DNA from: Armigeres subalbatus
Lineage: Eukaryota > Arthropoda > Insecta > Diptera > Culicidae
NCBI RefSeq assembly: GCF_024139115.2
Contig: NC_085139.1
Span: forward strand, 7,597,533 to 7,661,532
Length of the DNA: 64,000 nt
Direction: 5' to 3'
Shown: positions 55,401 through 64,000 of the stretch, piece by piece
How the letters are laid out: each line of letters starts with the position of its first letter
Numbering within the stretch: position 1 is the stretch's first letter
Program-made: the position numbers and the translations under genes
The notes under the pieces: model-generated
Told to the model about the DNA's origin: nothing
Databases searched by the model: none
The model's input: only the letters and a program-made list of their open reading frames with translations

Positions 55401-56086
55401 CCGTAAAATCAGTCCGTATTCTTTCATTATCGGATTCTCGAACAAATTGATGTTTCGGGAACAGTAGGTTGTTATTGGCCCAAGGTTTCCCTATCCACCG
55501 GGATGGGGCTGCCATCTTACCCGAGCAGCACAAGTCAGACAAAAATGGTTGCAGCAACTTTATTGTAACCGAATTCGGTCCCATATAAGTTACAGTAACC
55601 TATGTGGAACTTCTGTGCTGCTAGAGGTAGGTATAACTTCCGGGGAATAGCATTTCATACTCAGCCGCTGGATGCCAGAACAGACGCTGTTGGAGCCGCA
55701 CCTCCTTGGTGGACAGACGCTCGATCAGTCAGGTCAAATTTGTTTAAAGTCCTACCCAACACCAGGACTAGGCTAGTGCGCTTTGAGCGGCACGGTCGCT
55801 TTGATAGGACCTGCTTTGGGACACATGCAGCTTTTATAGAAGTTCAACAGAGCCCACTGTCGAACCCCACCACATCCTAGGCAGACCCCACAGGACGCAC
55901 CCTCTCACTCTAGCTGATGTCAGAAGGACAACAGTGCCCAGGCTGCACTACCAGCTAAGTACGCAACCCTTAGCTGGCGGTCAATTGTCATCGGAAGACC
56001 CGTGGAAGCGTGAGTATTGGAACTTGTGAGGACCAGAGCTATGTTAGGCGCCCCTTCCCGGATGTCAACTCACCATTTCGCAGCCC
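52467..56086 (-). mobile_element. RTE-like non-LTR retrotransposon, copy 2, near full length, 13-bp target duplication
   Basis: CCACCCTTGATCC is present at 52454-52466 and 56087-56099, and arm 1 has the single uninterrupted site (about 25692). The 3.62-kb minus-strand element has a TAAG-type tail at 52467. It encodes endonuclease (TRIGTWNVLTLAQQGKLAQL at 55370-55300, GDFNAKIGSDNSNHERIMG at 54950), a linker, RT (RRQQAGFRAG, then a palm block with LADDVALLAQRRSDMQ at 53265 and LVINVNKTKSLDV) and a C-terminal domain (LLYASETWC, WGHTLRRG-like). Frameshifts and stops break the ORF into at least seven pieces, so it is inactive. Length agrees with the 3.2-3.6 kb of RTE elements. Confidence 0.9.
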
Positions 56087-56740
56087 CCACCCTTGATCCC
56101 GCTAGACAATAATGGCTCTAAGGATCGATTGATAACTCCTGCTGAGAAGGCTGCTGAGATAGGTCGGCATTTCGTCAGCTCTCATAATCTTGGGCAAAAC
56201 ATCGTAAGTCCACATGAAGCTGCTGTCAGTGAGCATGCAAACAACATTCATCTCATTCCCAATAACTTCTCGGAGGAGTTGGAGATAACAACTGGTGAAT
56301 TGTCGGCCTATATCAAATCATCCAAAAATATGAAGGCCCCTGGTTTCGACAACATCTTCAACTTGAAGCTCAAGCATTTGAGTGACCAGTTTTTCGATCA
56401 CCTCGAGTTAATCTTCAACCAATGCCTCGACTTAGTTACTTCCCATCGTCCTGGAAGTCAGCAAAAGTAATCCTCATCCGGAAACCTGGGAAAGACCCTT
56501 CCTCGCCCAAAAGCTATCGTCTCATCAGCCTTCTCTCAGCGTTATCCAAGCTTTTTGAAAAGGCAATTCGTTGCCGGCTACTTGATTTTGACGATGAAAA
56601 CAACATCATGCTCGAGGAACAGTTTTGATTCCGGAGCGTTCGATCAACTGTGCACCAACTGACCCGAGTCACTAACATTCTCAGACAGAACAAGTTTGTA
56701 AGCAAGCTTATTTTCCGGCAACAGGTTGACAAGACGGTGA
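56087..56740 (+). pseudogene. Juan ORF2 RT part after the RTE insertion (arm 2)
   Basis: The plus frame reads ELSAYIKSSKNMKAPGFDNI (56293-56352), SWKSAKVILIRKPGKDPSSP and LISLLSALSKLFEKAI (56450-56570), the RT finger blocks. It then jumps from NKFVSK to LIFRQQVDKTVTKC at 56704, skipping the palm with FADD that arm 1 keeps (24630-25135). Short AAGCTTATTTTCCGG homology marks the junction. It cannot encode an active RT. Confidence 0.85.
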
Positions 56741-57180
56741 CAAAATGTAGCGTTCTGCTAAAACTACTGTACCTACAATCAACCGCCGGTCGTCATTGAC
56801 CCTGAAGAATAAGCTTGCTGTCTACAAGCAAATCATCTGGGAGAGATGCGCCAATACCCATCATCTGAAACTCCAGAGTACAGAACAATTTCCTGCGGAT
56901 GATTTTGAACACCCCACCCAGGACTCGAAATTCTGAGGTCCATCGTCTGGCCGAGATGAAAACACTCGACGAATGCTTTGAGGTTATCAAACGCCACGTT
57001 AGGCTATCAATTTTTGTAAATAGTAGTATAAGTGTAGGATTAGGTAGCCAGCGCCACATTAGGGTCATAACTTATAAATGATTAAAATAAAAACTAGAGC
57101 TGAAGAGCCAAATCAGCCGAACACTCAAAATCTAAAAACATTGTAAAAACCAATCTGAAACAAATAAAATGAATTATGAT

Positions 57181-59015
57181 TAACTCCTTACTGAATGATT
57201 CGTTTAGTGTGTTAGAGGATCCTGGAGGGATAATTTTGTTAATTCATCTGTTGTGCACAAGTAATCTTTCACAATAGTATAAAGTAGAATATCATGAAAA
57301 TGCATTTAGCAAAAGAACGGATAAAAGTGTAAAATCTTTCAACAGCTGACTGGCAAAAATTTGAGTTAGAAACATGTTAACATCATATGCTATAATAGTA
57401 CTCCACCCAGTTTTCATTAATCTAGAATGCAATTTTAAACAGTTTTCCGCCAAACATTTGGAAAAAGTTGCATGCGTGGAAGCAAAACTAGTAACAAAAC
57501 TACTGAAGAAATTTTAATCCAAATAAAATACTTTGATCCAGAATTTCTACAATACAGCTTTGATATCATCGAATAGTTATTTCACACTCACAGTGATCAA
57601 TATTTTTGTAAAATTTCTATCATCGTGTAGACATTTTACGAATTCTTCATATTTTCATCCTCATAATTGATTCAAAATGATTAAATAAAATTCAAATTAA
57701 AAAAGCATAAGAGGACAAGGGATTTTTTAATTTTTTAACTCTTTTTCGTTTCAGAGAGCCAGGACCCTATTCGCCCCATCCGAAGAAGATCATCAGCTAG
57801 AAAAGAAAGTGACCAAATTTTTTTAGCAAAATCACTTCCAACGTCTTTTCACAATTTTAATATCATTTGCTTATAATGATACTCCTAAACTATATACCCT
57901 CAATCATCCAGCTCATTGATATTCATGAGGGTGTCGGCGAGTCGCTGGCCTCTCGTTAAGAAGATGTCATATCATCATTTCCTTCCATTTCCTCGTAACG
58001 GTGATGGGCGTGACCGGCAATGGTAGCTTTCAAGCTTTATCATTCTGAACCTTTAATTGGATTACCATTGAACCCCAAATGGAAATCCATAAGCACTTGG
58101 GGTAAGCAACCCAGATGTTAAATTGCTTAAATCCATAGTAAGTGTATAAAAAAAGCTAAAAGTAAAATAACGATTTGAATAATCATGCATCGGCGATATA
58201 ATGAGCTTCTGACATTTTCACCATAAACCTCGAATGGTAATTTCAAAAAATGTCAGCTAGTGAGTTGAAAATGCAATTATTCGAGCCATGTTTTATTTCG
58301 CATAGTGGACATTATTTCCAATTTTCTAACCAAATAAATATATTCTGTTCTACATACCTGTACATCGTTTGGAAATCACTTAGCAACAAAGAATTTTAAA
58401 ACAAAAATCCGTGTTTCTGTAAGATGGTTCCTCCTTTCTTCCAATCCCATAATTAAGTTGTAAGCAATTAGACAGCTTTCGAAAGCAGAAAATCGTACCA
58501 ATCGATCGACCTAACCGGGGAGCAACCGCTTCACTGGGATAAATGTCCATTACAAAAGTTAACTCCACTCGACCATCAAGCCTGTTTCTATAATCTGGTT
58601 TCGCAACGTCGTCGTCGTAATCGGGTCACAACCAATCTAGTAGTGTTTTAGCGAATGTCCTCCCCATGCCTTCTTCTCTTCGATAACTTGATGGCTGGCT
58701 GTGGCAAACCACTTCGATGACTGGCCATGCCCAGCCGGTCAAATCCATTGTGGATATCACAATCAACGTGTCTGCCACCATTATTATCCTGTCCGCATTG
58801 AATTCCTACCTTGATGGTCAGATCGCATCTCTGATGACGAATCAATTAGCACGAGCCGTAATTGTACCTCACAATCTTTTTTTTTGTCAAGTTCACGAAA
58901 ATTTAATTTCGTTTAACAACACATCATCATTTAAATTGCCACTAAATTGCACTCATGTTGTCACATTTTCATAAATTGTCCCAACCCCCTTTGTTTAGAA
59001 GCGATAGCTCTGGGA
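57181..59015. other. Arm 2 copy of unique-looking sequence
   Basis: This aligns to 21485-23486 of arm 1 with one copy instead of two of the 118-bp unit and without the 0.36-kb arm-1 segment. No gene or domain is recognised. The dispersed repeat fragment at 57925-58025 corresponds to 22495-22620. Confidence 0.5.
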
Positions 59016-59019
59016 CCCC

Positions 59020-59610
59020 TACGCTTATCTTGTTAACGGCACCGCAATGGAAAACTCTTCGCTCCGTTGAACCCAATTATATTCCACCATCGGAAAATAC
59101 CCCCACGCTAAACAATACACACAAACGATCCCCGTGGCCAATTTGGGAAAAATCTCACCAACGATCGTAGAGGCGAACCTTGATTGCAGCAAATCGATTC
59201 GAACCACTTGCCTGCCGCAATTCACCTCAAATCCCGTACAGCAGCGGCGGCGATGACACGATATCCGTGTACGAGTTGACAACCACCGGGATCAGCACCG
59301 AACTCAGTTAGGCTGGCTGCGCGTTACGTCAGGCGTACTATGGCGATTATCTCGCAAATCCTCGAAACACGCGAAATATAGATCACGCGACCGTACGGTT
59401 TCGCGTCTGAATGCAACTGCGGAACGCGTGCAACCGAGTGGGCTCTTTTGTTTTTCCGAGGAGGCTCGACCGACCGACTCGCGACGCGGTTGGCGATCGG
59501 TCGGTCCGTAAATGTAAATCGGATCGGAAAAGAAAAAGGCTCCCGTTCGACGAGGTCCGAAGAGCGCCAGCCAGCGATCAAGAGTAGGTAAACTAAACTG
59601 GCTGCCGCAC
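59020..59610. promoter_or_regulatory. GC-rich candidate promoter/5' exon (arm 2 copy)
   Basis: This is the reverse complement of 20880-21480. Differences include a few substitutions, a short indel in GGTTGGCGATCGG, and AAGAGTAGGTAAACT where arm 1 has AAGAGTAAACT. The arm 2 version includes a donor-like AG|GTAAAC on the plus strand. The initiator-like CTCAGTTAGG is on the plus strand here, near 59304. If one copy is a functional gene start, this arm transcribes rightward. Confidence 0.35.
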
Positions 59611-59999
59611 TAAGGTTCAAGTAAAAAGAGAAGGAATGATACATTTTACTTCGAACAAGGCAGAAGAAAACGCTTGATTTAACCTAGTGCACTTTTGCAA
59701 ATTCTAATTCCACTAAAAGAGAATGGACCGATTTGGTCCAATGAGTCATATATTATCGGACAGATAACCACAAAACTGGAAGGAAAAGTGTCTTTGAAGT
59801 AAAAGTTGTGTATCCTGGTAGAAAGAAATCATGCAATTTATATAGAGAATTATAAAAATAATTAAATTTGAAACTAAATTTAGTTCAATCTACGAGGCAG
59901 TTCAAGATCTTTTTGGTATTCCTTGATATTTACCTTGTTTGAGATGGCCGTAACATAACTAGACCTAAAATTAGGAAGACTAGGCGGAAAAAGTATCAA

Positions 60000-60830
60000 A
60001 ATGTACCTGTCGAGAAAGCGAACACCATCTTTGCAAGGTTGCTGTCCGGCATTCTTCCAACATGCCCTTCATATCCTACCCTTCCAGCTTTAGGTACCTT
60101 CTGGTACGTAGAGTTGGGCGAGCTCACGGTTCATCCTTCGCCGCCACAGACCGTTCTCTTGCACACCGCCAAAGATGGACCCAAGTACTCGTATCACGAA
60201 TTTCTCGATTGCTTGCAAGTCCTTTTCGAGCATGGTTCAAGACTCATGTCTTGATTACCAGTCTGTTGCGCTCGGTTCCGTCAACCAGCATGTACTTATG
60301 TCTCCGACGCATTCATAACCAGTCCAACTTTTGTTGCCTCACGTTTCAGGTGAGTGTACAGTTCTGCCATCATTTCAAATGTTCGGCCAACAATTTCATA
60401 TTGTCCCCGAAACAAATAAATTGACTGGATCTGTTGAAAATCATACCCCGACTGTCACTACAGCTATCGTATGCCGCCTTCAAATCGATTAATAGATGGT
60501 GCGTTGGGACCTGATATTCACGGCATTTTTGAAGGAATTGACGTACAGTAAATATTCGGTCCGTAGTCGAGTAGCCGCCAACAAAGCCGGCTTGATAACT
60601 TCTCACAAACTCATTCACTATTGATGAGAAGGCGAAAAATTACCCGGATATGATTCTGGGGACATTGGCCATAATGGGGATGGAATATGGAAATATGGGT
60701 ATCAAACTTCAGTATTTTGCAAGACAATGTCATGGGGATATAATTCTGGGGATATTGGCCATCATAAAGACAGTTCCAATCCCTTGAAGGAGCTTCCGGA
60801 AGGGTATTTTCCAAATACTACAAACTATAG
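60000..60830 (-). pseudogene. Non-LTR retrotransposon D, arm 2 copy
   Basis: This is the mirror of 19676-20475, with the same internal RT deletion: RT finger (EFVRSYQAGFVGG) at 60618-60575, LLIDLKAAYDS then FNRSSQFICFGDNMKLLAEH at 60500-60375. The palm aspartates are further degraded (FGDN where arm 1 has FADN). The 27-base CCAATATCCCCAGAAT motif repeats at 60735-60765 and 60650-60680. Confidence 0.75.
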
Positions 60831-61117
60831 CAGTATGGGTATCAAGCTACAGTCTGGGCCTCAAGTTAACCTTGCGAGCAAAGGCGTAAAAAAGCGTAAT
60901 CGCATCCACGTTCCAAGCCGTGGGTAGGACAAATGAGGGAAATTTAGAGACAGGCAACAGTTCTGGTGTTGAGGAACCGATGCACATTTTACATATAATG
61001 AATTTTAAATATGAGAACCCTGATTAATCCACCTAGCGGTGATGGAGCCTTTCTCGTGTGTTATAAAAATAGTATTTTGGCCATAACGAAACAATAGGAC
61101 AGGATTCTGCGTCGAAA

Positions 61118-61364
61118 GCAACATTGCTGAATGCCGCCTACAAGGTACTTTCCCAAATTTTATGCCGCCGACTAATACCAATTACAAGAGAGTTCGTGGG
61201 GCAGTACCCCACGGGATTTATGGGTGAACGCTCTACCACAGACCAGGTGTTCGCCGTACGTCAGGTACTTCAGAAATGCCGCGAATACAACGTGCCCACA
61301 CATCATCTATTTATAGACCTCAAAGCCGCATATGACACAATCGATCGGGACCAGCTATGGCAGC
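61118..61364 (+). pseudogene. Non-LTR retrotransposon C fragment, arm 2 copy
   Basis: LLNAAYKVLSQILCRRLIPI, STTDQVFAVRQVLQKCREYN and PTHHLFIDLKAAYDTIDRDQ give RT finger to palm A, in one frame and better preserved than arm 1. It ends at the hAT-like insertion (target ATGGCAGC at 61357-61364). Upstream RT sequence present in arm 1 is deleted here. Confidence 0.8.
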
Positions 61365-61471
61365 CAGTGGCGCCGGGAGTGCGTAGGAGAGATAGGCCAT
61401 GTCCTACGAATGAATGTTCCTGAATGGGACAGTCAAAGCATTGTCCTACCCATGAATTTTAGTAAAAACAT
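61365..61471. mobile_element. End of shared hAT-like element, cut by BEL/Pao insertion
   Basis: It starts CAGTGGCGCCGGGAGTG, follows the same target sequence as the arm 1 copy (17463-18510), and matches it for 107 bases up to AAAAACAT. The BEL/Pao LTR begins at the next base. The rest of the element should lie beyond the right end of the window. Confidence 0.9.
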
Positions 61472-61846
61472 TGTTCTGGTACACACTTAACTTAGTGGAC
61501 TGTAAAGGAACTTTCCGTCCAGATCTTTGTACTACGAGGTCCTCGACCACGTCTTCGATATGTTCTTCTTTCAGTCGACCGAAATGGATCACTTGTACTT
61601 TGACCTCAATTAAACTTTATTTCCGACAGAACTGAGATAAAGAAAGGACACGTTGTCACTTTGCTGCTTTGATTTGGACTAATTTATTCTTGCGCACTGT
61701 ACGTTATTATAAGCATATGATCTCTTCTGCAACTGTGAGATCTCTCGGGAAGCGAGAGACAGCTTCTCTTATCTCCTATCATTTATTGATCAAAGTGATC
61801 TAAAGAGATTAGTACCAGTGATTCTCCAACTAAATTGGACCGAACA
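61472..61846 (-). mobile_element. BEL/Pao LTR (3' LTR relative to the minus strand)
   Basis: A 375-base segment begins TGTTCTGG and ends CCGAACA, with TGTTC/GAACA terminal inverted repeats. On the minus strand it reads TGTTCGGTCC... to CCAGAACA and contains AATAAATTAG and AATAAAGTTT polyadenylation-like signals. The minus-strand sequence just before it, AAGGCGGCCGGTA, resembles the purine-rich primer region seen before BEL/Pao LTRs. Only one LTR lies in the window, so boundaries rest on the termini and on the break in arm homology. Confidence 0.8.
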
Positions 61847-62864
61847 TACCGGCCGCCTTGAAACCAGAAGGGGTTCAAAAGAGAACTTATAGGGAAAAAC
61901 AAGATTCGATAATCGATTCTAATACTACAAATTTACTAACAGTTTCAGATTTGTTTAGAGAATTCACTTTTCTGAACGCTGTTGTCGAATTGCGTCGATC
62001 CCATATCAATGTAGGGTCTACCAAACTTGCGCGTATGGTCGGGAAATGCTGAATACTTCACTTCGAGGCGCCTCCAGCGCTGGTACTCGTTGAACTGAAA
62101 CTCTCCTGGATTGCTTTCCTGTTGAGGATTATGCTTCTTCAGTGTCGTGCCGATTGCACAGCGGCGTTTGCTTCTTCTGCTTCTTCTGACTTCTTCGATG
62201 TTCTCAGTGATGTGTGGGGCTTCTTCTTGGTCGTTGGTTTGTATCGGTAGGGTTTTCAATCAAGCACCACTAGATGGTTTGCCTTGCTTTCTTCCTTCCT
62301 TCCTTCTACGTTCGAACTCCGTCATGTGATTGGTGGTGAGATTTGGTGATAGTTTCCTCGAAAAATATTGGATGCAGTTAACCGAATATAGATTAGTGAA
62401 ACTGGAACAACTTACCTACCCAGGCAAGAACTGTGCTTGTGGATTGAGGCCTGGGTGGCAGTGTTCGTCGTGCTTGCGTTCCTTTGTGCTCGGATGACCA
62501 CACTTCGTGACTTGGTGCCTTGATTGGATGATCAGCAAGATGAGCTGGCCAAGCCCAGTGTCAACCAGTTGACCGCGGCAATGGAGAGATTTCCATGGCT
62601 TCCTCCAGATAGAGTGATGATAGCGAGCGCTGTGGTGCTACCGATGAACAAATGTGGTTATAACGTGACTTAAACCTTACGATGACCTTTTGGTCAACGT
62701 CGACGCCTTGTGCGCCGAGACCTTCACCAAATTAAATGACGATACAAACGTGCAAACCCAATCCAAAGAACCTTCTACCGACTTGATTGCCCGTGAGACG
62801 ACTTGACTGCTGATGTTGAAAACTTAAGAGATGCCGTGGCACCAGAGTGCACTCAGCGAGTGAC
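61847..62864 (-). other. BEL/Pao region between pol and LTR, poorly resolved
   Basis: Downstream of the pol stop no further gene is clear. A low-complexity CTTCTTCTG stretch (62165-62205) and a pyrimidine run CTTTCTTCCTTCCTTCCTTC (62287-62306) are present. Some plus-strand phrases near 62690-62760 (CTTGTGCGCCGAGACCTTCACC) could be a rearranged internal piece. The minus frame 62259-61945 has no recognised motif. Confidence 0.4.
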
Positions 62865-63775
62865 TTATGCTTGGTTTGATTCTTCTTCGTTGTCCCGGAT
62901 GGGAAGCGGACAGACCTTCGAAATTCCTCGATCGAAACATCCGTCTTTTGTTCGGACTGTGACGACGCGAATATTGCCGTCCGACCCTTGGAACGTTTTG
63001 ACGACCCTGCCTAAGTGCCACTTCAGTGGTGGCGCATTTTCATCCTTGAGTAGGACCATCGTGCCAACACGAATGTTATCTTGCTGTTTGGTCCACTTAG
63101 TGCGGTTGTGCAGATCTGATAGATACTGTGTGGACCACCTGCTCCAAACTTGCTGCAGAACTAGCTGTGCGTTCTGCCACATGGATAATCGATTGGTGGG
63201 AATATTTTGCAAATCTGGCTCCGGGATGGTGGTTAGTGACCGTTGAACCAGAAAATGCCCTGGAGTAAGGGCTTCGTAATCGTTGGGATCACTGCTTAGT
63301 GGAGTCATCGGGCGCGAGTTGAGAACTGCCTCGATCTGCGCCAAGGCCGTCAACATCTCGTCTATTTTCAGTACTCTAGTACCAAGAACCTTCTTGAAGT
63401 GTGCCTTGAACGATTTGACTTGAGCCTCCGCAAACCTCCAAAGTTTGGCGTGCGAGGTGGGATGAACCGAAACTCGATTCCGTCAGAACTAGTATCCTTC
63501 ACGAGTGTGTCTTGGAAGCTTTGGTCATGGAACAGTCGGTGGAACTCTGTCAGTTCACGTTTTGCGCCGACGAACGTAGTTGCGTTGTCGCACATTATCA
63601 GCTGCGGCTTACCTAGACGAGCAGTGAACCTTTTCAGCGCAGCCAGAAAAGCTTGCGTGGTGAGGTCCATCACCAACTCCAACAACCAACTGCCTTGACG
63701 ACCAAGCATACGAAAATCGCTACGTAGCACTTCACCGGACTTGCTCGGCGATTGGGATAGCTAACGAAGAATACA
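62865..63775 (-). pseudogene. BEL/Pao pol: integrase core and C-terminal domain, frameshifted
   Basis: The 5' piece (63730-63368) reads LVMDLTTQAFLAALKRF, then PQLIMCDNATTFVGAKRE with the second catalytic D, then PPRTPNFGGL. One frameshift after GGL leads to EAQVKSFKAHFKKVLGTRV with the catalytic E, then QIEAVLNSRPMTPLSSDPND, YEALTPGHFLV, PTNRLSMWQ and PLKWHLGRV (63356-62865). This is the typical integrase plus C-terminal domain of BEL/Pao elements. Upstream pol is cut by unrelated sequence at about 63775, so the copy is defective. Confidence 0.9.
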
Positions 63776-63785
63776 CGGGTAGATC

Positions 63786-63942
63786 AAACAACCCAAATTT
63801 TGAGTTGTTTTCGATCTGGCATCTCTTTCATTCCTTCCTTTGATGTCAAAAACAGAGAAAGAAAACCACCCAACGATAGCAGTTCGATGGGGGAAGCCAA
63901 CGCTAGGTTAAAGGGGTTGAACTCAAATTTAGGTTGTTTAAA
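63786..63942. mobile_element. MITE-like inverted repeat in BEL/Pao pol
   Basis: AAACAACCCAAATTTTGAG at the left pairs with CTCAAATTTAGGTTGTTT at the right. Interior GATCTGGCATCTC and GAAAACCACCCAACG show no coding. It follows the break in integrase coding, so it is probably an insertion. The right side continues with more related ACCTATTTGAAC sequence to the window end. Confidence 0.55.
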
Positions 63943-64000
63943 CCTATTTGAACTTAACATTAGGTGGAAACAACTTAATATTTAGGTACTTTTTCACACG

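Larger units (their letters stand above)
50050..57180 (+). mobile_element. Juan-like non-LTR retrotransposon, arm 2 copy, split by an RTE element
   Basis: This is the plus-strand counterpart of 23870-28200. Parts are 50050-52466 and 56087-57180, separated by the RTE insertion. The 3' end at about 57178 has AATAAAAACTAGAGC and a terminal AACAAATAAAATGAATT. Relative to arm 1 it lacks about 65 bases after GGGGTA at 51967 and about 0.5 kb of RT palm at 56704. Confidence 0.9.
48060..61471 (-). repeat. Arm 2 of the large inverted duplication
   Basis: This is the reverse complement of arm 1, longer because of insertions at 48561-48996, 49654-50033 and 52467-56086, and shortened by deletions in the Juan element, in RT fragment C and beside the small ORFs. 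Homology stops at 61471 because a BEL/Pao LTR starts at 61472 inside the shared hAT-like element, so the true outer end lies beyond the window. On the inside, sequence identity ends at 48060, apart from a 22-base match at 48035-48056. Confidence 0.95.

Noticed and set aside
52943..55584. Several plus-strand frames of 77-174 codons
   Set aside because: They are antisense shadows of the RTE endonuclease and RT ORF.
62147..62329. Leu-rich ORF resembling a signal peptide (RLLLLLLLTSS)
   Set aside because: It is translation of a CTTCTTCTG low-complexity stretch in the BEL/Pao element.

Overview
The window is repeat-dense insect DNA, most likely from a culicine mosquito and probably Aedes. That rests on a Juan-like Jockey-clade non-LTR element, Feilai-like tRNA-derived SINE pieces, many MITEs with clean target duplications, and BEL/Pao and Ty3/gypsy fragments. 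I see no rRNA or tRNA gene, no CRISPR array, no bacterial-style operon and no host protein gene I can name. Nearly every long open frame is a decayed transposon or its antisense shadow. A 25-base assembly gap lies at 34982-35006.

The dominant structure is a large inverted duplication. Arm 1 (18418-30095) reappears reverse-complemented as arm 2 (48060-61471) around an 18 kb spacer. Shared insertions (Juan element, RT fragments, one end of a hAT-like element) predate the duplication. Arm-specific events postdate it. In arm 1 these are a 212-bp MITE, a 258-bp MITE, a 118-bp tandem duplication and an extra 0.36-kb segment. In arm 2 they are a 3.6-kb RTE element with a 13-bp target duplication, a 380-bp hAT MITE with an 8-bp target duplication, a 436-bp repeat, a BEL/Pao element and several deletions. 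In non-transposon DNA the arms differ by roughly 2 percent by eye.

Left region (1-18417): a degenerate GGATTT satellite, then three decayed minus-strand non-LTR elements (A 3740-5690, B 10575-14140, C 15310-19208). Each is broken by identifiable DNA-element insertions. A 2.7-kb hAT-like element (6819-9550) is a relative of the one inside element C.

Spacer (30096-48059): a possible regulatory, homeodomain-site-rich stretch near 32880-33560, a nested foldback around the gap, an internally deleted RTE copy (36597-39321), satellite-like DNA, a minisatellite foldback (42775-43390) and a gypsy integrase fragment split by a SINE-like insertion.

Right edge (61472-64000): a BEL/Pao LTR and integrase on the minus strand. 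This element interrupts the shared hAT-like element, so the outer end of the inverted duplication is hidden.

The best candidates for unrecognised host sequence are two short signal-peptide-like ORFs on the minus strand of arm 1 (28843-29016 and 29320-29502) and a GC-rich exon or promoter-like block present in both arms (20880-21480 and 59020-59610). All calls come from reading by eye; no database search was run.
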